From: UBA5109 sp038148755
Lineage (GTDB): Bacteria; Pseudomonadota; Gammaproteobacteria; Pseudomonadales; Pseudohongiellaceae
Direction: 5' to 3'
NCBI GenBank assembly: GCA_038148755.1
Contig: JAYQWA010000004.1
Location: forward strand, 62,001-126,000
Length of the DNA stretch: 64,000 bases
Shown here: one piece after another, positions 53,597 to 63,534 of the stretch
How positions within the stretch are numbered: the first letter of the stretch is position 1
How the letters are laid out: each line of letters opens with the position of its first letter
The notes under the pieces: model-generated
What the model saw: the letters and a program-made list of their open reading frames with translations, nothing else
Databases searched by the model: none
Told to the model about the DNA's origin: nothing
Program-made: the position numbers and the translations under genes

Positions 53597-53989
53597 CTAT
53601 TCCCCTTCAGGTAATTGGCAAAAAGCACAGATTTTATTTCCAACAGGGTCACGCAGGTAAGCACCATACGCGTTGCCCGGTGCCTGTGGGCGTTTCCCGG
53701 GAGCACCTTCATCTGTGCCACCATTGGCAAGACCTGCTGCATGAAAAGCATCTACAGCTGCAGCATCAGCTGCCATAAAACCAATGGTGCCACCATTGGC
53801 ATGAGTCGCAGCATTACCATCAGCAGGTTTCAGAACCAGAAAAGTGCCAGCATCTGAACTATACATACAAGCATTTTCTGAAATTTTGCCAGCACTTTGA
53901 ACACCCAGGGGAGTGAGAGCAGCATCATAAAATTTTTGTGATTCATCAAGGTCATTAGAACCAACACAAATATGGGTATACATAATCAT
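53597..53989 (-). CDS. VOC/glyoxalase-fold protein
   Basis: A 130-residue single vicinal-oxygen-chelate domain: MYTHICVGSNDLDESQKFYD at the start (metal-ligand His in THI), FLVLKPADG, GGTIGFMAADAAAVDAFHAA and YGAYLRDPVGNKICAFC, with a likely terminal ligand region. Members range over dioxygenases, glyoxalases and resistance proteins, so the substrate is open. The start may be the second ATG (53983). Its first seven codons are echoed in the scar at 54253-54279. Confidence 0.85.
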   Translation of the reverse strand: MIMYTHICVGSNDLDESQKFYDAALTPLGVQSAGKISENACMYSSDAGTFLVLKPADGNAATHANGGTIGFMAADAAAVDAFHAAGLANGGTDEGAPGKRPQAPGNAYGAYLRDPVGNKICAFCQLPEGE

Positions 53990-54357
53990 CTTTTCTTCTT
54001 TTAATTATTACGTTTTTTAAAGCATAGAGAGTATATAGCAATTCACTGACTGGATGACAGGGCAAATCTGATGCCTTTATATCCCATCCCGAGTCTACCA
54101 ATAATATTAGCCTTTCAGACAACATATTATGAAACCCAAACGACAATAGAATGATCCCAATGAGTGATGAATCAATCCGAGGATTAACAGACGGAGTGGT
54201 TTAGCTGTATCGAAAGCCTGAATCGGTGTAGAAAACTCAAAAACAAGTTCTCAACACAGATATGGGTATACATAGTCAAGATTCCTTTTTCAATTGAATT
54301 AAAAGACTACGGCAATCTATAGAAAACATTTTTAAAGTAAAATTTACGCACACTATT
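53990..54357. other. Gene-free spacer containing a chimeric decayed duplication
   Basis: No gene is supported in these 368 bp. Bases 54217-54252 match rhlB 53205-53240 at 32 of 36 positions, and 54253-54279 match the VOC gene start 53962-53988 at 25 of 27. The two pieces are joined directly, in the same order and orientation as in the source but without the ~720 bp between. This looks like a tandem duplication followed by internal deletion. The rest of the spacer shows nothing recognisable. Confidence 0.7.
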
Positions 54358-56112
54358 TCAAAGTGCGCTATAGACATGCTCACCATTTACGACCGTCAAT
54401 AATACCTGGGTCTCACCAACATCAGTTATCGGCACCTCAAAAATGTTCCTGTCCAGCACAATAAAGTCTGCTTTTTTGCCAGGTAACAGGTTGCCGCTGA
54501 CATTGGCATCTTTATTGGCGATAGCACCATTTATGGTAAAAATCCTGATGGCAGTAGCTAAATCTACTGCTTCTTCTGTCCATCCAACAGTTGGATCCTG
54601 CCCTGAAGGATCCATGCGTGTCACCATAGCCTCTATGCCAGGCCAGGGGTTTGCGGATGGCACAACTGGCCAGTCTGAACCATAAATGACCAGAGCGCCC
54701 GATTCACCAAGACTCTTTGGCTGCCAGAATAAATGGCGGCCTTCACCTAACAGAGGCCGAAGGTCACCCAGTGCTGCTGGATACCATAGGTTAGGCCCCA
54801 TTTCAGGTGCGACATTGAGTTCATTAAAGCGCAGCAGGTCATCAGGGTGAATCATTTCAGCATGAGATACTTCATGAATGAGACCTGTTTCACCATTAGT
54901 TTCACGTGCTGCTGCAAAGGCATTTAATGCCATTCGAACAGAAGCATCACCGGTAGCATGAATCTTGACTGTAAGGCCCTGCGCATCAAGCCAAACTACA
55001 TCCTCGATTAGTTCATCGGCTTCAAACATGGTATAGCCACGATAATCATCACCATATGCTTCACTGGGCATATACGGTTCAATTAATGCAGAGGTATAAG
55101 TCGGCGGGATGCCATCCAGCATGATTTTTATAAAATCAGTATCAAGGAATTCACTGGTATGCTCACTACGATTGGCAATAACTGCCAACTCAATTTCGTG
55201 TGAATCTGACCAGGCGCTTTTCCATGCCAGGCTGGTTTTTACGCGCACTTTAAGCTCATCTTGCTGATCCAAATCAACATAGGCAGCAAGGGAGTCGGCA
55301 ATAGTAAGGGCATCTTTATAAGTAGTAATGCCGACTTGTACCATTTGATCGATAGCCCAGCTAATTGCCGCTTTATAATTTTCCGTTGTGTATTCATCAA
55401 CCGCTTTCTTGTAATTGTAGGCGGCGTTATCAAGCAATATCCCGGTCGCTTCACCAGTATTTAAGTCACGAATTATTGCGCCACCATTAGGGTCGGGTGT
55501 TTCATCGCTTATGGCCAGTAAATCCAATGCCCTACTATTAAGCCAGGCGTTATGAACCGACCAATCCATAAAAAACACTGGATTTTCAGGTGCGGCTTCA
55601 TCCAGTATTGATTTCGGCAAGATACCTTCAGCAAAATAACTGTCAAACCATTGACCACCTGTGATCCATTCACCGGGTTCAGCCTCTGTTACGCAGCCCT
55701 GAATTGTTGCAAGAGCCTCCTCAACATTTGTTGTGCGAAAGCTACATTCGTAGAGCTCATTAATACCGGCATCGACCGGATGAGCGTGGGTATCATGTAT
55801 CCCCGGCATGACCATCCGGCCAGCAAGATCCGTTGTGAGTGTATTGGGCCCTGCCAGAACTTCTATGTCCTCAACACTGCCCAAGGCCAGAATTTCACCA
55901 TTCCTGATCGCCATGGCCTCAACCCAGGGTTCATCTTCATTGACAGTATAAATACGGGCATTGGTATAAATCTCGTCAGCCACTATTTCCAGATTAACAG
56001 TGTTGGTTTCAATACTGCTCTGAGAAATGTCTGTCTCCTGAGTGCAGGATGTCAGAGCGACCATGCTGCCAAATATAAGCGTAAATAAAATAGTGTTATT
56101 GGTTTTATTCAT
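54358..56112 (-). CDS. YtcJ-like amidohydrolase lipoprotein
   Basis: Secreted metal-dependent hydrolase of 584 aa. The signal ends with lipobox LTSC (C23). Amidohydrolase features: MVMPGIHDTHAHPVDAG (HxH metal ligands), ITGGQWFDSYFAEG, the lysine/aspartate block TYKDALT, KIHATGDASVRMALNAF, SHAEMIHPDDLLR, YGSDWPVVPSANPWPG and the C-terminal GKKADFIVLDRNIFEV. The pattern is that of the YtcJ/NfdA-like group with unknown substrates. Probably monocistronic; no operon neighbour. Confidence 0.88.
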   Translation of the reverse strand: MNKTNNTILFTLIFGSMVALTSCTQETDISQSSIETNTVNLEIVADEIYTNARIYTVNEDEPWVEAMAIRNGEILALGSVEDIEVLAGPNTLTTDLAGRMVMPGIHDTHAHPVDAGINELYECSFRTTNVEEALATIQGCVTEAEPGEWITGGQWFDSYFAEGILPKSILDEAAPENPVFFMDWSVHNAWLNSRALDLLAISDETPDPNGGAIIRDLNTGEATGILLDNAAYNYKKAVDEYTTENYKAAISWAIDQMVQVGITTYKDALTIADSLAAYVDLDQQDELKVRVKTSLAWKSAWSDSHEIELAVIANRSEHTSEFLDTDFIKIMLDGIPPTYTSALIEPYMPSEAYGDDYRGYTMFEADELIEDVVWLDAQGLTVKIHATGDASVRMALNAFAAARETNGETGLIHEVSHAEMIHPDDLLRFNELNVAPEMGPNLWYPAALGDLRPLLGEGRHLFWQPKSLGESGALVIYGSDWPVVPSANPWPGIEAMVTRMDPSGQDPTVGWTEEAVDLATAIRIFTINGAIANKDANVSGNLLPGKKADFIVLDRNIFEVPITDVGETQVLLTVVNGEHVYSAL

Positions 56113-56187
56113 AATAATTTTCTCATCTGTATCAGAATCAGCAATAAATCATGTGTCATAAAAAATAAAATAAAAAGCTTACGCTGC

Positions 56188-56940
56188 CTATACCGGATGG
56201 CACAAAGAACAGTGACTGTTAATTGCCAGATTCATTTCACGCCATTGCATTGTCGCTGCATCCAGGATCAACAGTCGTCCACAGACCAGCTCACCAATCT
56301 GGCAGATCAGTTTAATGCACTCCAGTGCCTGCATGGCACCGACAATGCCAACCAGAGGTGCAATCACACCAGTATCCGAACAACTGAGTGATAATTCACT
56401 ATCCGCATCATAGAGACACTGATAACAGGGGCTCTCAGGCAAACGATGATCAAACACACTAAGCTGAGCTTCCATCCGGATAGCCGCTCCTGAAACCAGG
56501 GGAACTTTATACTGCTTGCAGTACTTATTAATCTCCAGACGGGTTTGCAGATTATCACTGCAGTCGACAACAACATCAGCCTTACTGATTTCCAAAGCAA
56601 GAGTTTCACCTTGCAGGCGTTCTGCAAGCGCTGTCACTGCTGTTTCCGGATTCAGTTGCAACATAGTTTCTTTAAGCGAAGCCACCTTGCTAAGTCCTAT
56701 TGAGCTGGAGTGGTGTGCAATCTGGCGCTGTAAATTACTCAAATCGACTTTATCGTCATCAGCAATTGTAATCTGGCCAACACCGGAACAAGCCAGATAC
56801 ATGGCTGCCGGACAACCCAACCCGCCAGCACCAACAATTAACACATTCGCTGCCAATAACTTTTCCTGACCAGCAATATCCAATGCAGGAAGCATAATCT
56901 GTCGGCTATACCTTAGAAGTTGATTGTCATCCATAGGCAT
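56188..56940 (-). CDS. moeB: Molybdopterin-synthase adenylyltransferase (MoeB/ThiF family)
   Basis: Adenylates the C-terminus of the sulfur carrier MoaD (or ThiS-like protein) for cofactor synthesis. 250 aa: ATP-binding VGAGGLGCPAAMYLA, DDDKVDLSNLQRQI (catalytic Arg), and zinc CxxC pairs CYQCLYDAD and CSLCHPV at the end. Family members overlap in role (MoeB, ThiF, HesA); MoeB is favoured by length and by the position beside hemA-prfA-prmC as in Pseudomonas. It directly follows the Sel1 gene. Confidence 0.88.
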   Translation of the reverse strand: MPMDDNQLLRYSRQIMLPALDIAGQEKLLAANVLIVGAGGLGCPAAMYLACSGVGQITIADDDKVDLSNLQRQIAHHSSSIGLSKVASLKETMLQLNPETAVTALAERLQGETLALEISKADVVVDCSDNLQTRLEINKYCKQYKVPLVSGAAIRMEAQLSVFDHRLPESPCYQCLYDADSELSLSCSDTGVIAPLVGIVGAMQALECIKLICQIGELVCGRLLILDAATMQWREMNLAINSHCSLCHPV

Positions 56941-57711
56941 TTATTCGCAGAGTTGAAATTCAGATGCAATGCAACTTGCAGCCTGGTCCTGTGCCATAAC
57001 CAGCAACTCAGGCTCCAGGTTCGCTGCCAGCAGATTGCGACGAGCTGCTGCTTGGCTATGTTGTAGTTCTGCAGCAGCGCTATACCAGACATAAGCCTGT
57101 ACCAAATCCTCATCGATACCCTCTCCTCTCTGATACATCTCACCTAGTGCATAAAATGCTCTGGCATGTCCCTGTTTTGCTGCTTTACGTAACCAGCGCA
57201 AAGCCATGAAATCATTTTCCGGTGCGCCGATACCCGCTGCAATTAATATACCTGTCATATATTCAGCTTCTGGATGCGTTTGTTCAGCGGCTAGTATGTA
57301 CCAACGAAAAGCTTCATTATTATTAGGCTCAACACCTTCCCCATAACGGTAGATATCTCCCAATATGTATTGAGCCTGCGGATCATTCCCTTCTTCAGCT
57401 GCCTGCATGAACCAGTAAAGTGCTAGTTCAGTATCCAGAGACAAACCATCACCAAGGCGATACATCTGGGCAAGGTTGAACTGAGCGGCAATATGTCCTT
57501 GTTGAGCTGCCTGTTCATACCAATAAGCTGCCTGTGTGAGATTTCTTTCAACACTGACGCCATTATCATAGAACAAAGCAAGTATATATTGGGCATCAGC
57601 ATCACCCTGCTCAGCCAGTTGCTGATTGCTGGCAAAATCAACATCCTGTGCTTCCAGCAAAGAGCTGGAAAAAGCCAAGAATATTAAGCTGAATAAAATT
57701 AGCCTTCTCAT
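56941..57711 (-). CDS. Secreted Sel1-repeat (SEL1/TPR-like) protein
   Basis: A 256-residue exported protein: signal MRRLILFSLIFLAFSSSLLEA, then six or so Sel1 repeats of about 36 residues (GDADAQYILALFYDNGVSVE..., AAYWYEQAAQQGHIAAQF, GDIYRYGEGVEPNNNEAFRW, GEMYQRGEGIDEDLVQAYVW). Sel1 repeats are protein-binding scaffolds; partner unknown. The start at 57711 is set by the signal peptide; the frame open to 57864 overlaps prmC. Abuts moeB without a gap, likely an operon prfA-prmC-sel1-moeB. Confidence 0.85.
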   Translation of the reverse strand: MRRLILFSLIFLAFSSSLLEAQDVDFASNQQLAEQGDADAQYILALFYDNGVSVERNLTQAAYWYEQAAQQGHIAAQFNLAQMYRLGDGLSLDTELALYWFMQAAEEGNDPQAQYILGDIYRYGEGVEPNNNEAFRWYILAAEQTHPEAEYMTGILIAAGIGAPENDFMALRWLRKAAKQGHARAFYALGEMYQRGEGIDEDLVQAYVWYSAAAELQHSQAAARRNLLAANLEPELLVMAQDQAASCIASEFQLCE

Positions 57712-57724
57712 AAACTGTTTATAA

Positions 57725-58573
57725 TTATTTTCGCGCCAGCGTTGCCCGTTCAAGACCTGCCAGATCTTTATGAGTCTGAATCTCATTGTAACCTGATTGT
57801 GCAAATAATTGCCTGACTGCCTCCCCCTGCTGGAACCCGTGCTCCAGTAAGAGTATCGCACCATTTTTCAATTTATCACGGGATTGTATGATTATCTGTT
57901 TTAAATCGGCCAAGCCCTGTTGCCCTGCTACCAGAGCCTGTACAGGTTCAAATCTGAGATCACCCTGAGACAGGTGCTCATCAGCTGCATCTATATAAGG
58001 AGGATTGGAAATAATTGCGTCATACCGAGCATTAGTCTGATCTTCCTGCAAGGCATCCAGCCAGCTTCCCTGCCTGAACTCAATATTGTTTATCTCCAGA
58101 TTTTCAGCATTCAATCTGGCAATGCGTAATGCGGCTGCGCTGCTATCGCTGGCAACCAGCTGCCAGTTTTTTCGTTCTTTGGCCAATGCCAGTGCAATCG
58201 CCCCCGAACCCGTTCCCAAATCGGCCACTAGCTGTCTGTCTGTATCTAGGCATTCAAGCACTAATTCAACCAGCAATTCGGTTTCAGGTCGGGGAATAAG
58301 CACATCTGAATTGACTGTCAGATCGAAATCCCAGAAAGCTTTGCTGCCGACAAGATAGGCGAGTGGATAACCCTGTGCTCTTTGTTCAAGCAGCTTTGAA
58401 AACATCTGCTGCTCTGCCTCAGATAAATCAGTCTCAGGCCAGGTCACCAAAAACTCACGTCTTTTACCCAAAACATGAGCTAATAAAAGCTCCGCATCCA
58501 GACGGGAACTATCACTTTGGCATAAGTGTGCGCTGGCATTATTTAAGACTTGCTGAATTTGCACTCGAACCAT
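57725..58573 (-). CDS. prmC: Release-factor glutamine methyltransferase
   Basis: Methylates the Gln of the GGQ motif in release factors RF1 and RF2, raising termination efficiency. 282 aa: N-terminal helical domain, SAM loop VADLGTGSGAIALALA, and catalytic SNPPYID. Directly downstream of its substrate gene prfA (11 bp). Confidence 0.95.
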   Translation of the reverse strand: MVRVQIQQVLNNASAHLCQSDSSRLDAELLLAHVLGKRREFLVTWPETDLSEAEQQMFSKLLEQRAQGYPLAYLVGSKAFWDFDLTVNSDVLIPRPETELLVELVLECLDTDRQLVADLGTGSGAIALALAKERKNWQLVASDSSAAALRIARLNAENLEINNIEFRQGSWLDALQEDQTNARYDAIISNPPYIDAADEHLSQGDLRFEPVQALVAGQQGLADLKQIIIQSRDKLKNGAILLLEHGFQQGEAVRQLFAQSGYNEIQTHKDLAGLERATLARK

Positions 58574-58584
58574 TGCACGCAGAC

Positions 58585-59667
<1,083 letters not shown>

Positions 59668-59691
59668 GCAAACCTTACATTCGCAGCATTG

Positions 59692-60993
59692 CTACTTTTT
59701 AGTTTCTTTATTGTTATCACCCAGTTCAAATAATTCCTGGGCCAGGCTAACCAGCTCATCGCGGCCCTCTGCACTGGCTTTTTTCATTTGCACACTGGGT
59801 GAATGAATGAGCTTATTGGTTAATAGCCGCGCCAGCTTTGCCACTACCTTTTCAGCACTTTCTCCTTTATCCAAAGATTTCAGTGCTTTCTCCAGTTCGA
59901 CATCACGTATCGATTCAGCTTTATCACGATACGCTTTCAAACTGGAGACGATATCCAAAGAGCGTTGTTTTTGCTGAAAGTCTAACAGACCTTTTTCAAT
60001 AATATGCTCAGCTTCGGCAGCCGCAGTCTGCCGACTTTGCAGATTACTATCAATCACTTCCTTAAGGTCATCCACGCTATAGAGATAGACATCCGCCAAG
60101 TAACCAACTTCAGGTTCTATATCTCTGGGCACTGCCAGATCCACCATAAAGATTGGTCGATGCTTGCGAACTTTCAAGGCTTTCTCGACAGCCCCTTTAC
60201 CCAGAATCGGTAATTGGCTGGCCGTTGATGAAACGACGATATCAGCATTCAGCAGTTGCTCTGGGATATCCGACAAAAGCACTTGATCAACGCCGTATTT
60301 TTCTTTTAATTCCAGCGCATGCGTCAATGTTCTGTTAGCGACAACTATTCTGGCAACATTAGCCTGTTTCAGATGTTCTACGACCAGCTCAATAGTACGA
60401 CCTGCGCCTATCATCAAAACAGAAGCCTTGGTGATATCTGCAAAAATACGTTGCGCCAGAGTCACAGCTGCAAAAGCGACGGATACCGGGTTTTCACCAA
60501 TCGCCGTGTCAGTTCTCACTTTTTTGGCAACGGTAAAGGTATCTTCAAAAACACGGTGCAGGTTGCTATCAACACTGCCTGCCTCTTTAGCAACAGCGTA
60601 AGCGGATTTAATCTGGCCCAGTATCTGGGGCTCACCCAAAACCATTGAATCGAGACCACTGGCCACCTTCATGACATGGCGTACTGCATCTTCATCCCAG
60701 CAGACATAGACACTGTCTCTCAATTCATCCACATCAAGCTGATGATAAGTAGCCAGCCAGGAAAGTACCGCTTCTTCTATAGCCTCTCTCTGAGCTTCAT
60801 CTTCAGCCAAATGATCAGGCACACAATAAAGCTCAGTACGATTGCAGGTAGACAAAATAGCAAGCTCACCCAAACCAACATTTGCACAGGCCTGCTGCAA
60901 AGCCTCATGCATAAGCTCGGGGGCAAAAGCGACCTTTTCCCGAATGGCTATACTCGCCGTATTGTGATTAATTCCCAGCAGTAGCGTAGCCAT
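59692..60993 (-). CDS. hemA: Glutamyl-tRNA reductase
   Basis: Makes glutamate-1-semialdehyde from Glu-tRNA, the committed step of heme synthesis by the C5 path. 433 aa: GINHNTASIAIREKVAF, active-site C50 in STCNRTELYCV, GEPQILGQIKSAY, and the Rossmann loop MIGAGRTIELVVEHL (GxGxxI variant). C-terminal dimerisation helices. Divergent from the TPR lipoprotein; same order as Pseudomonas. Confidence 0.96.
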   Translation of the reverse strand: MATLLLGINHNTASIAIREKVAFAPELMHEALQQACANVGLGELAILSTCNRTELYCVPDHLAEDEAQREAIEEAVLSWLATYHQLDVDELRDSVYVCWDEDAVRHVMKVASGLDSMVLGEPQILGQIKSAYAVAKEAGSVDSNLHRVFEDTFTVAKKVRTDTAIGENPVSVAFAAVTLAQRIFADITKASVLMIGAGRTIELVVEHLKQANVARIVVANRTLTHALELKEKYGVDQVLLSDIPEQLLNADIVVSSTASQLPILGKGAVEKALKVRKHRPIFMVDLAVPRDIEPEVGYLADVYLYSVDDLKEVIDSNLQSRQTAAAEAEHIIEKGLLDFQQKQRSLDIVSSLKAYRDKAESIRDVELEKALKSLDKGESAEKVVAKLARLLTNKLIHSPSVQMKKASAEGRDELVSLAQELFELGDNNKETKK

Positions 60994-61086
60994 GTAAGAA
61001 CAGAGTCAGAATCCGAAAATAATAAAAGCAGCTATTTTACTCAATACTGTAGTCACTGCCTAATAAGTCTGGCTATACTTGTCACC

Positions 61087-62886
61087 ATGACTAAAGCCTC
61101 ACTTGTAAAACTGCTGCTGACAACGGGTTTTGTCACGCTTTTTACAGCCTGTTCCAATACGCAGCTCGAATCGCCTGTTGAAGCCGGAGAGACACTTCCA
61201 GCAACAGAGAATAGCGCTGCGATTAACCAGACAGCAGAGTCTGAGCCCACAAGGCTGCCCCCTCCAGAGGAAGAAATCGTCTACGGTTCTTTTCCTGAAG
61301 ACATTCTCACCCGCGTCATTATAGCCGAGATGGCCGGACAGCGTGGCTATAACCAGACAGCATTAAATGATTATCTGGCTCTGGCCCGGGAAACCAATGA
61401 TCTTGGCATCATCCGCAGAGCGGCACTGATTGCAACTTTTCTTCGCGACAGCGAAGCTTCACTGGAATTAAATGAGTTATGGCTGGCAAAACAACCCGAT
61501 TCGGAAGAAGCCTTAAAAACATCAGCCTATCAATTTCTCGCTGTTAACCGTTTAAATGAAGCCCTGGCGCTTTTTGCACATATGCATGAGTTGGGTTATG
61601 AGGTTGACTACCGTTTGATCAGCAACAGAGCCGACAATAATATTGAATTTCAACCCAAACTTATCGACCTGATAAATGAATTTGAAGCGCTGCTGCCAAA
61701 TCATCCGCAGCATTTCACTTTGCGCCTGGCAATGTCACAACTGTATCGCCAGAACAATCAACTGCAGGAAGCCTATGAACTCCTGCATCAACTGGCACTT
61801 GAGAATGATGATCCCGTCGATATTCTGGTCGCCGAAGTGGAAATTCTTGAAGAAATGGGAGAAATCCGCCAGGCCCGCCGTCGCCTGGAAAACAGCCTCG
61901 ATGATAAGCCGGACAATAAACAGTTACGTTTTGCTTATGGGCGCAAACTGGTAGAAGACGGTAATTATCGAGATGCCATGGAGCAGTTTGCGACCATTGT
62001 TGAGCAGGACCCCCAGGATTTTGAAATGTTGTATTCCCTGGCCCTGATATCCATTGAAGCAAACCAGCTCGGTGCTGCCAGAAATTATTTCCAGCGTCTG
62101 GTTGTCAATGGCGAACGCCTGGATGACGCACACTATTATCTAGCACTGATCAGCGACGAAGAAAATGACCCTGAACAGGCTATAGAACATTACCTGCGGG
62201 TCAATGGTGGCAACAATTATCTGATTGCTTTACGTAATTATATGGAACTGATGATTGCACAGGAGCGTTATGCAGAAGCCAGTGAACATTTGCGTCAGGT
62301 ACGTCTGCGCAGGCCCGAAATAAACAGCACTCTGCTGGCTCTCGAAGGCAGCCTGCTGCTGGATGCAGAAGAATATTATTCAGCCTTTACCTTTTTAAGC
62401 CGGGCTATCAACAATTACCCTAATGACACTCAGCTCCTGCAACTGCGCACCCTGGTCTCTCAGGAACTTGATGATTTTGCCCTGCTGGAACTGGATCTAC
62501 GCACTATCATGCGTTTAAACCCGAATAATCCTTCTGCTTTTAATACACTGGGTTACTATCTGGCGGATAAGACTACCCGTTACAGTGAAGCCAAGGAACT
62601 GATTGACCGCGCCATCGAATTATCACCGAATGATCCAGCCATCATCGACAGTCTGGGCTGGGTGCAGTTTAAACTGGGCATGTATGAAGAAGCTAAAATG
62701 AATCTGGAGCGAGCCTTTGAGCTTTTCCCGGATCATGAAGTGGCTGCGCATCTGGGTGAAGTCCTGTGGGTAATGGGTAACCGTGAAGCTGCACGCGAAA
62801 TCTGGCAAGGTGCTTTGGAAACACAGCCCGAAAGTGAATTTATTCTTACCACCATGCAGCGGCTTGACGCTGAATCAGACAGCTAA
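61087..62886 (+). CDS. TPR-repeat lipoprotein
   Basis: A 599-residue predicted lipoprotein (lipobox LFTA|C at C22) with a Ser/Glu/Pro-rich linker and many TPR-like helix pairs (NRLNEALALFAHMHELG, NQLQEAYELLHQLALEN, GNYRDAMEQFATIVEQDPQD, NQLGAARNYFQRLVVNG, PNDPAIIDSLGWVQFKLGMYEEA). The family member PA4667 of Pseudomonas has the same place next to hemA and lolB. Likely an outer-membrane scaffold; partner unknown. 8 bp before lolB. Confidence 0.88.
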   Translation: MTKASLVKLLLTTGFVTLFTACSNTQLESPVEAGETLPATENSAAINQTAESEPTRLPPPEEEIVYGSFPEDILTRVIIAEMAGQRGYNQTALNDYLALARETNDLGIIRRAALIATFLRDSEASLELNELWLAKQPDSEEALKTSAYQFLAVNRLNEALALFAHMHELGYEVDYRLISNRADNNIEFQPKLIDLINEFEALLPNHPQHFTLRLAMSQLYRQNNQLQEAYELLHQLALENDDPVDILVAEVEILEEMGEIRQARRRLENSLDDKPDNKQLRFAYGRKLVEDGNYRDAMEQFATIVEQDPQDFEMLYSLALISIEANQLGAARNYFQRLVVNGERLDDAHYYLALISDEENDPEQAIEHYLRVNGGNNYLIALRNYMELMIAQERYAEASEHLRQVRLRRPEINSTLLALEGSLLLDAEEYYSAFTFLSRAINNYPNDTQLLQLRTLVSQELDDFALLELDLRTIMRLNPNNPSAFNTLGYYLADKTTRYSEAKELIDRAIELSPNDPAIIDSLGWVQFKLGMYEEAKMNLERAFELFPDHEVAAHLGEVLWVMGNREAAREIWQGALETQPESEFILTTMQRLDAESDS

Positions 62887-62894
62887 CCTTTATT

Positions 62895-63518
62895 ATGCTT
62901 CAACTTAGGTCAGCCCGAACGACCTATATTTTCATCATCGGCCTGTTACTGGCCTCCTGTGCAACAAACTTCCCCCTGATTGACAGAAACTGGGAAGCTC
63001 ACCAGGCTCTGGCAGCTAATATCGATGACTGGACACTCCAGGGCCGACTCAATATCAGACAGGTAAACAATTCCGATACTGTCTCCATCAACTGGCAACA
63101 GGCACAACAGGACTTTGAAATCAATTTAAGTGGCGCTTTGGGAATTGGTGCAAGCATGATCACCGGCAATCGACACTCTATTCAATTGCAACAGGGCAAC
63201 GAAGCGCCTGTCGTAGTAAATAATCTGAGTGAATTAAGCCGAGATTACTTGGGTTACGAATTTCCGGCCGAGGCTTTACTGTACTGGATCAGGGGCATCC
63301 CTGCACCCGACAGACCAGCAGCCCTGGAATTTAACGACAGTCAATTGCTGGCTCGTCTGCGTCAGGAAGATGCTCAGGGCAATACCTGGCAACTCGACTA
63401 TGACCGTTATCAGGATTACAACGGCCTAAGCCTGCCCGGCCGTATACGCATGGAACATCCTGACTATCGTCTGACCTTTATTATCCAGTCCTGGCAAATA
63501 CAAACCGGAAACTATTGA
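62895..63518 (+). CDS. lolB: Outer-membrane lipoprotein receptor LolB
   Basis: Accepts lipoproteins from LolA and inserts them in the outer membrane; itself a lipoprotein (lipobox LLAS|C at C22). 207 aa. DDWTLQGRLNIRQ, SINWQQAQQDFEINLSGALG and LLYWIRGIPAPDR are LolB marks. Follows the TPR gene and precedes ispE. Confidence 0.93.
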   Translation: MLQLRSARTTYIFIIGLLLASCATNFPLIDRNWEAHQALAANIDDWTLQGRLNIRQVNNSDTVSINWQQAQQDFEINLSGALGIGASMITGNRHSIQLQQGNEAPVVVNNLSELSRDYLGYEFPAEALLYWIRGIPAPDRPAALEFNDSQLLARLRQEDAQGNTWQLDYDRYQDYNGLSLPGRIRMEHPDYRLTFIIQSWQIQTGNY

Positions 63519-63534
63519 TCCATCTGTACTCACT

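Noticed and set aside
55651..56088. 145-codon open frame antisense to the amidohydrolase
   Set aside because: No family match; the opposite strand encodes conserved metal-site residues.
57712..57864. N-terminal extension of the Sel1 protein overlapping prmC
   Set aside because: A clear signal peptide starts at 57711; the extension is antisense-like filler.
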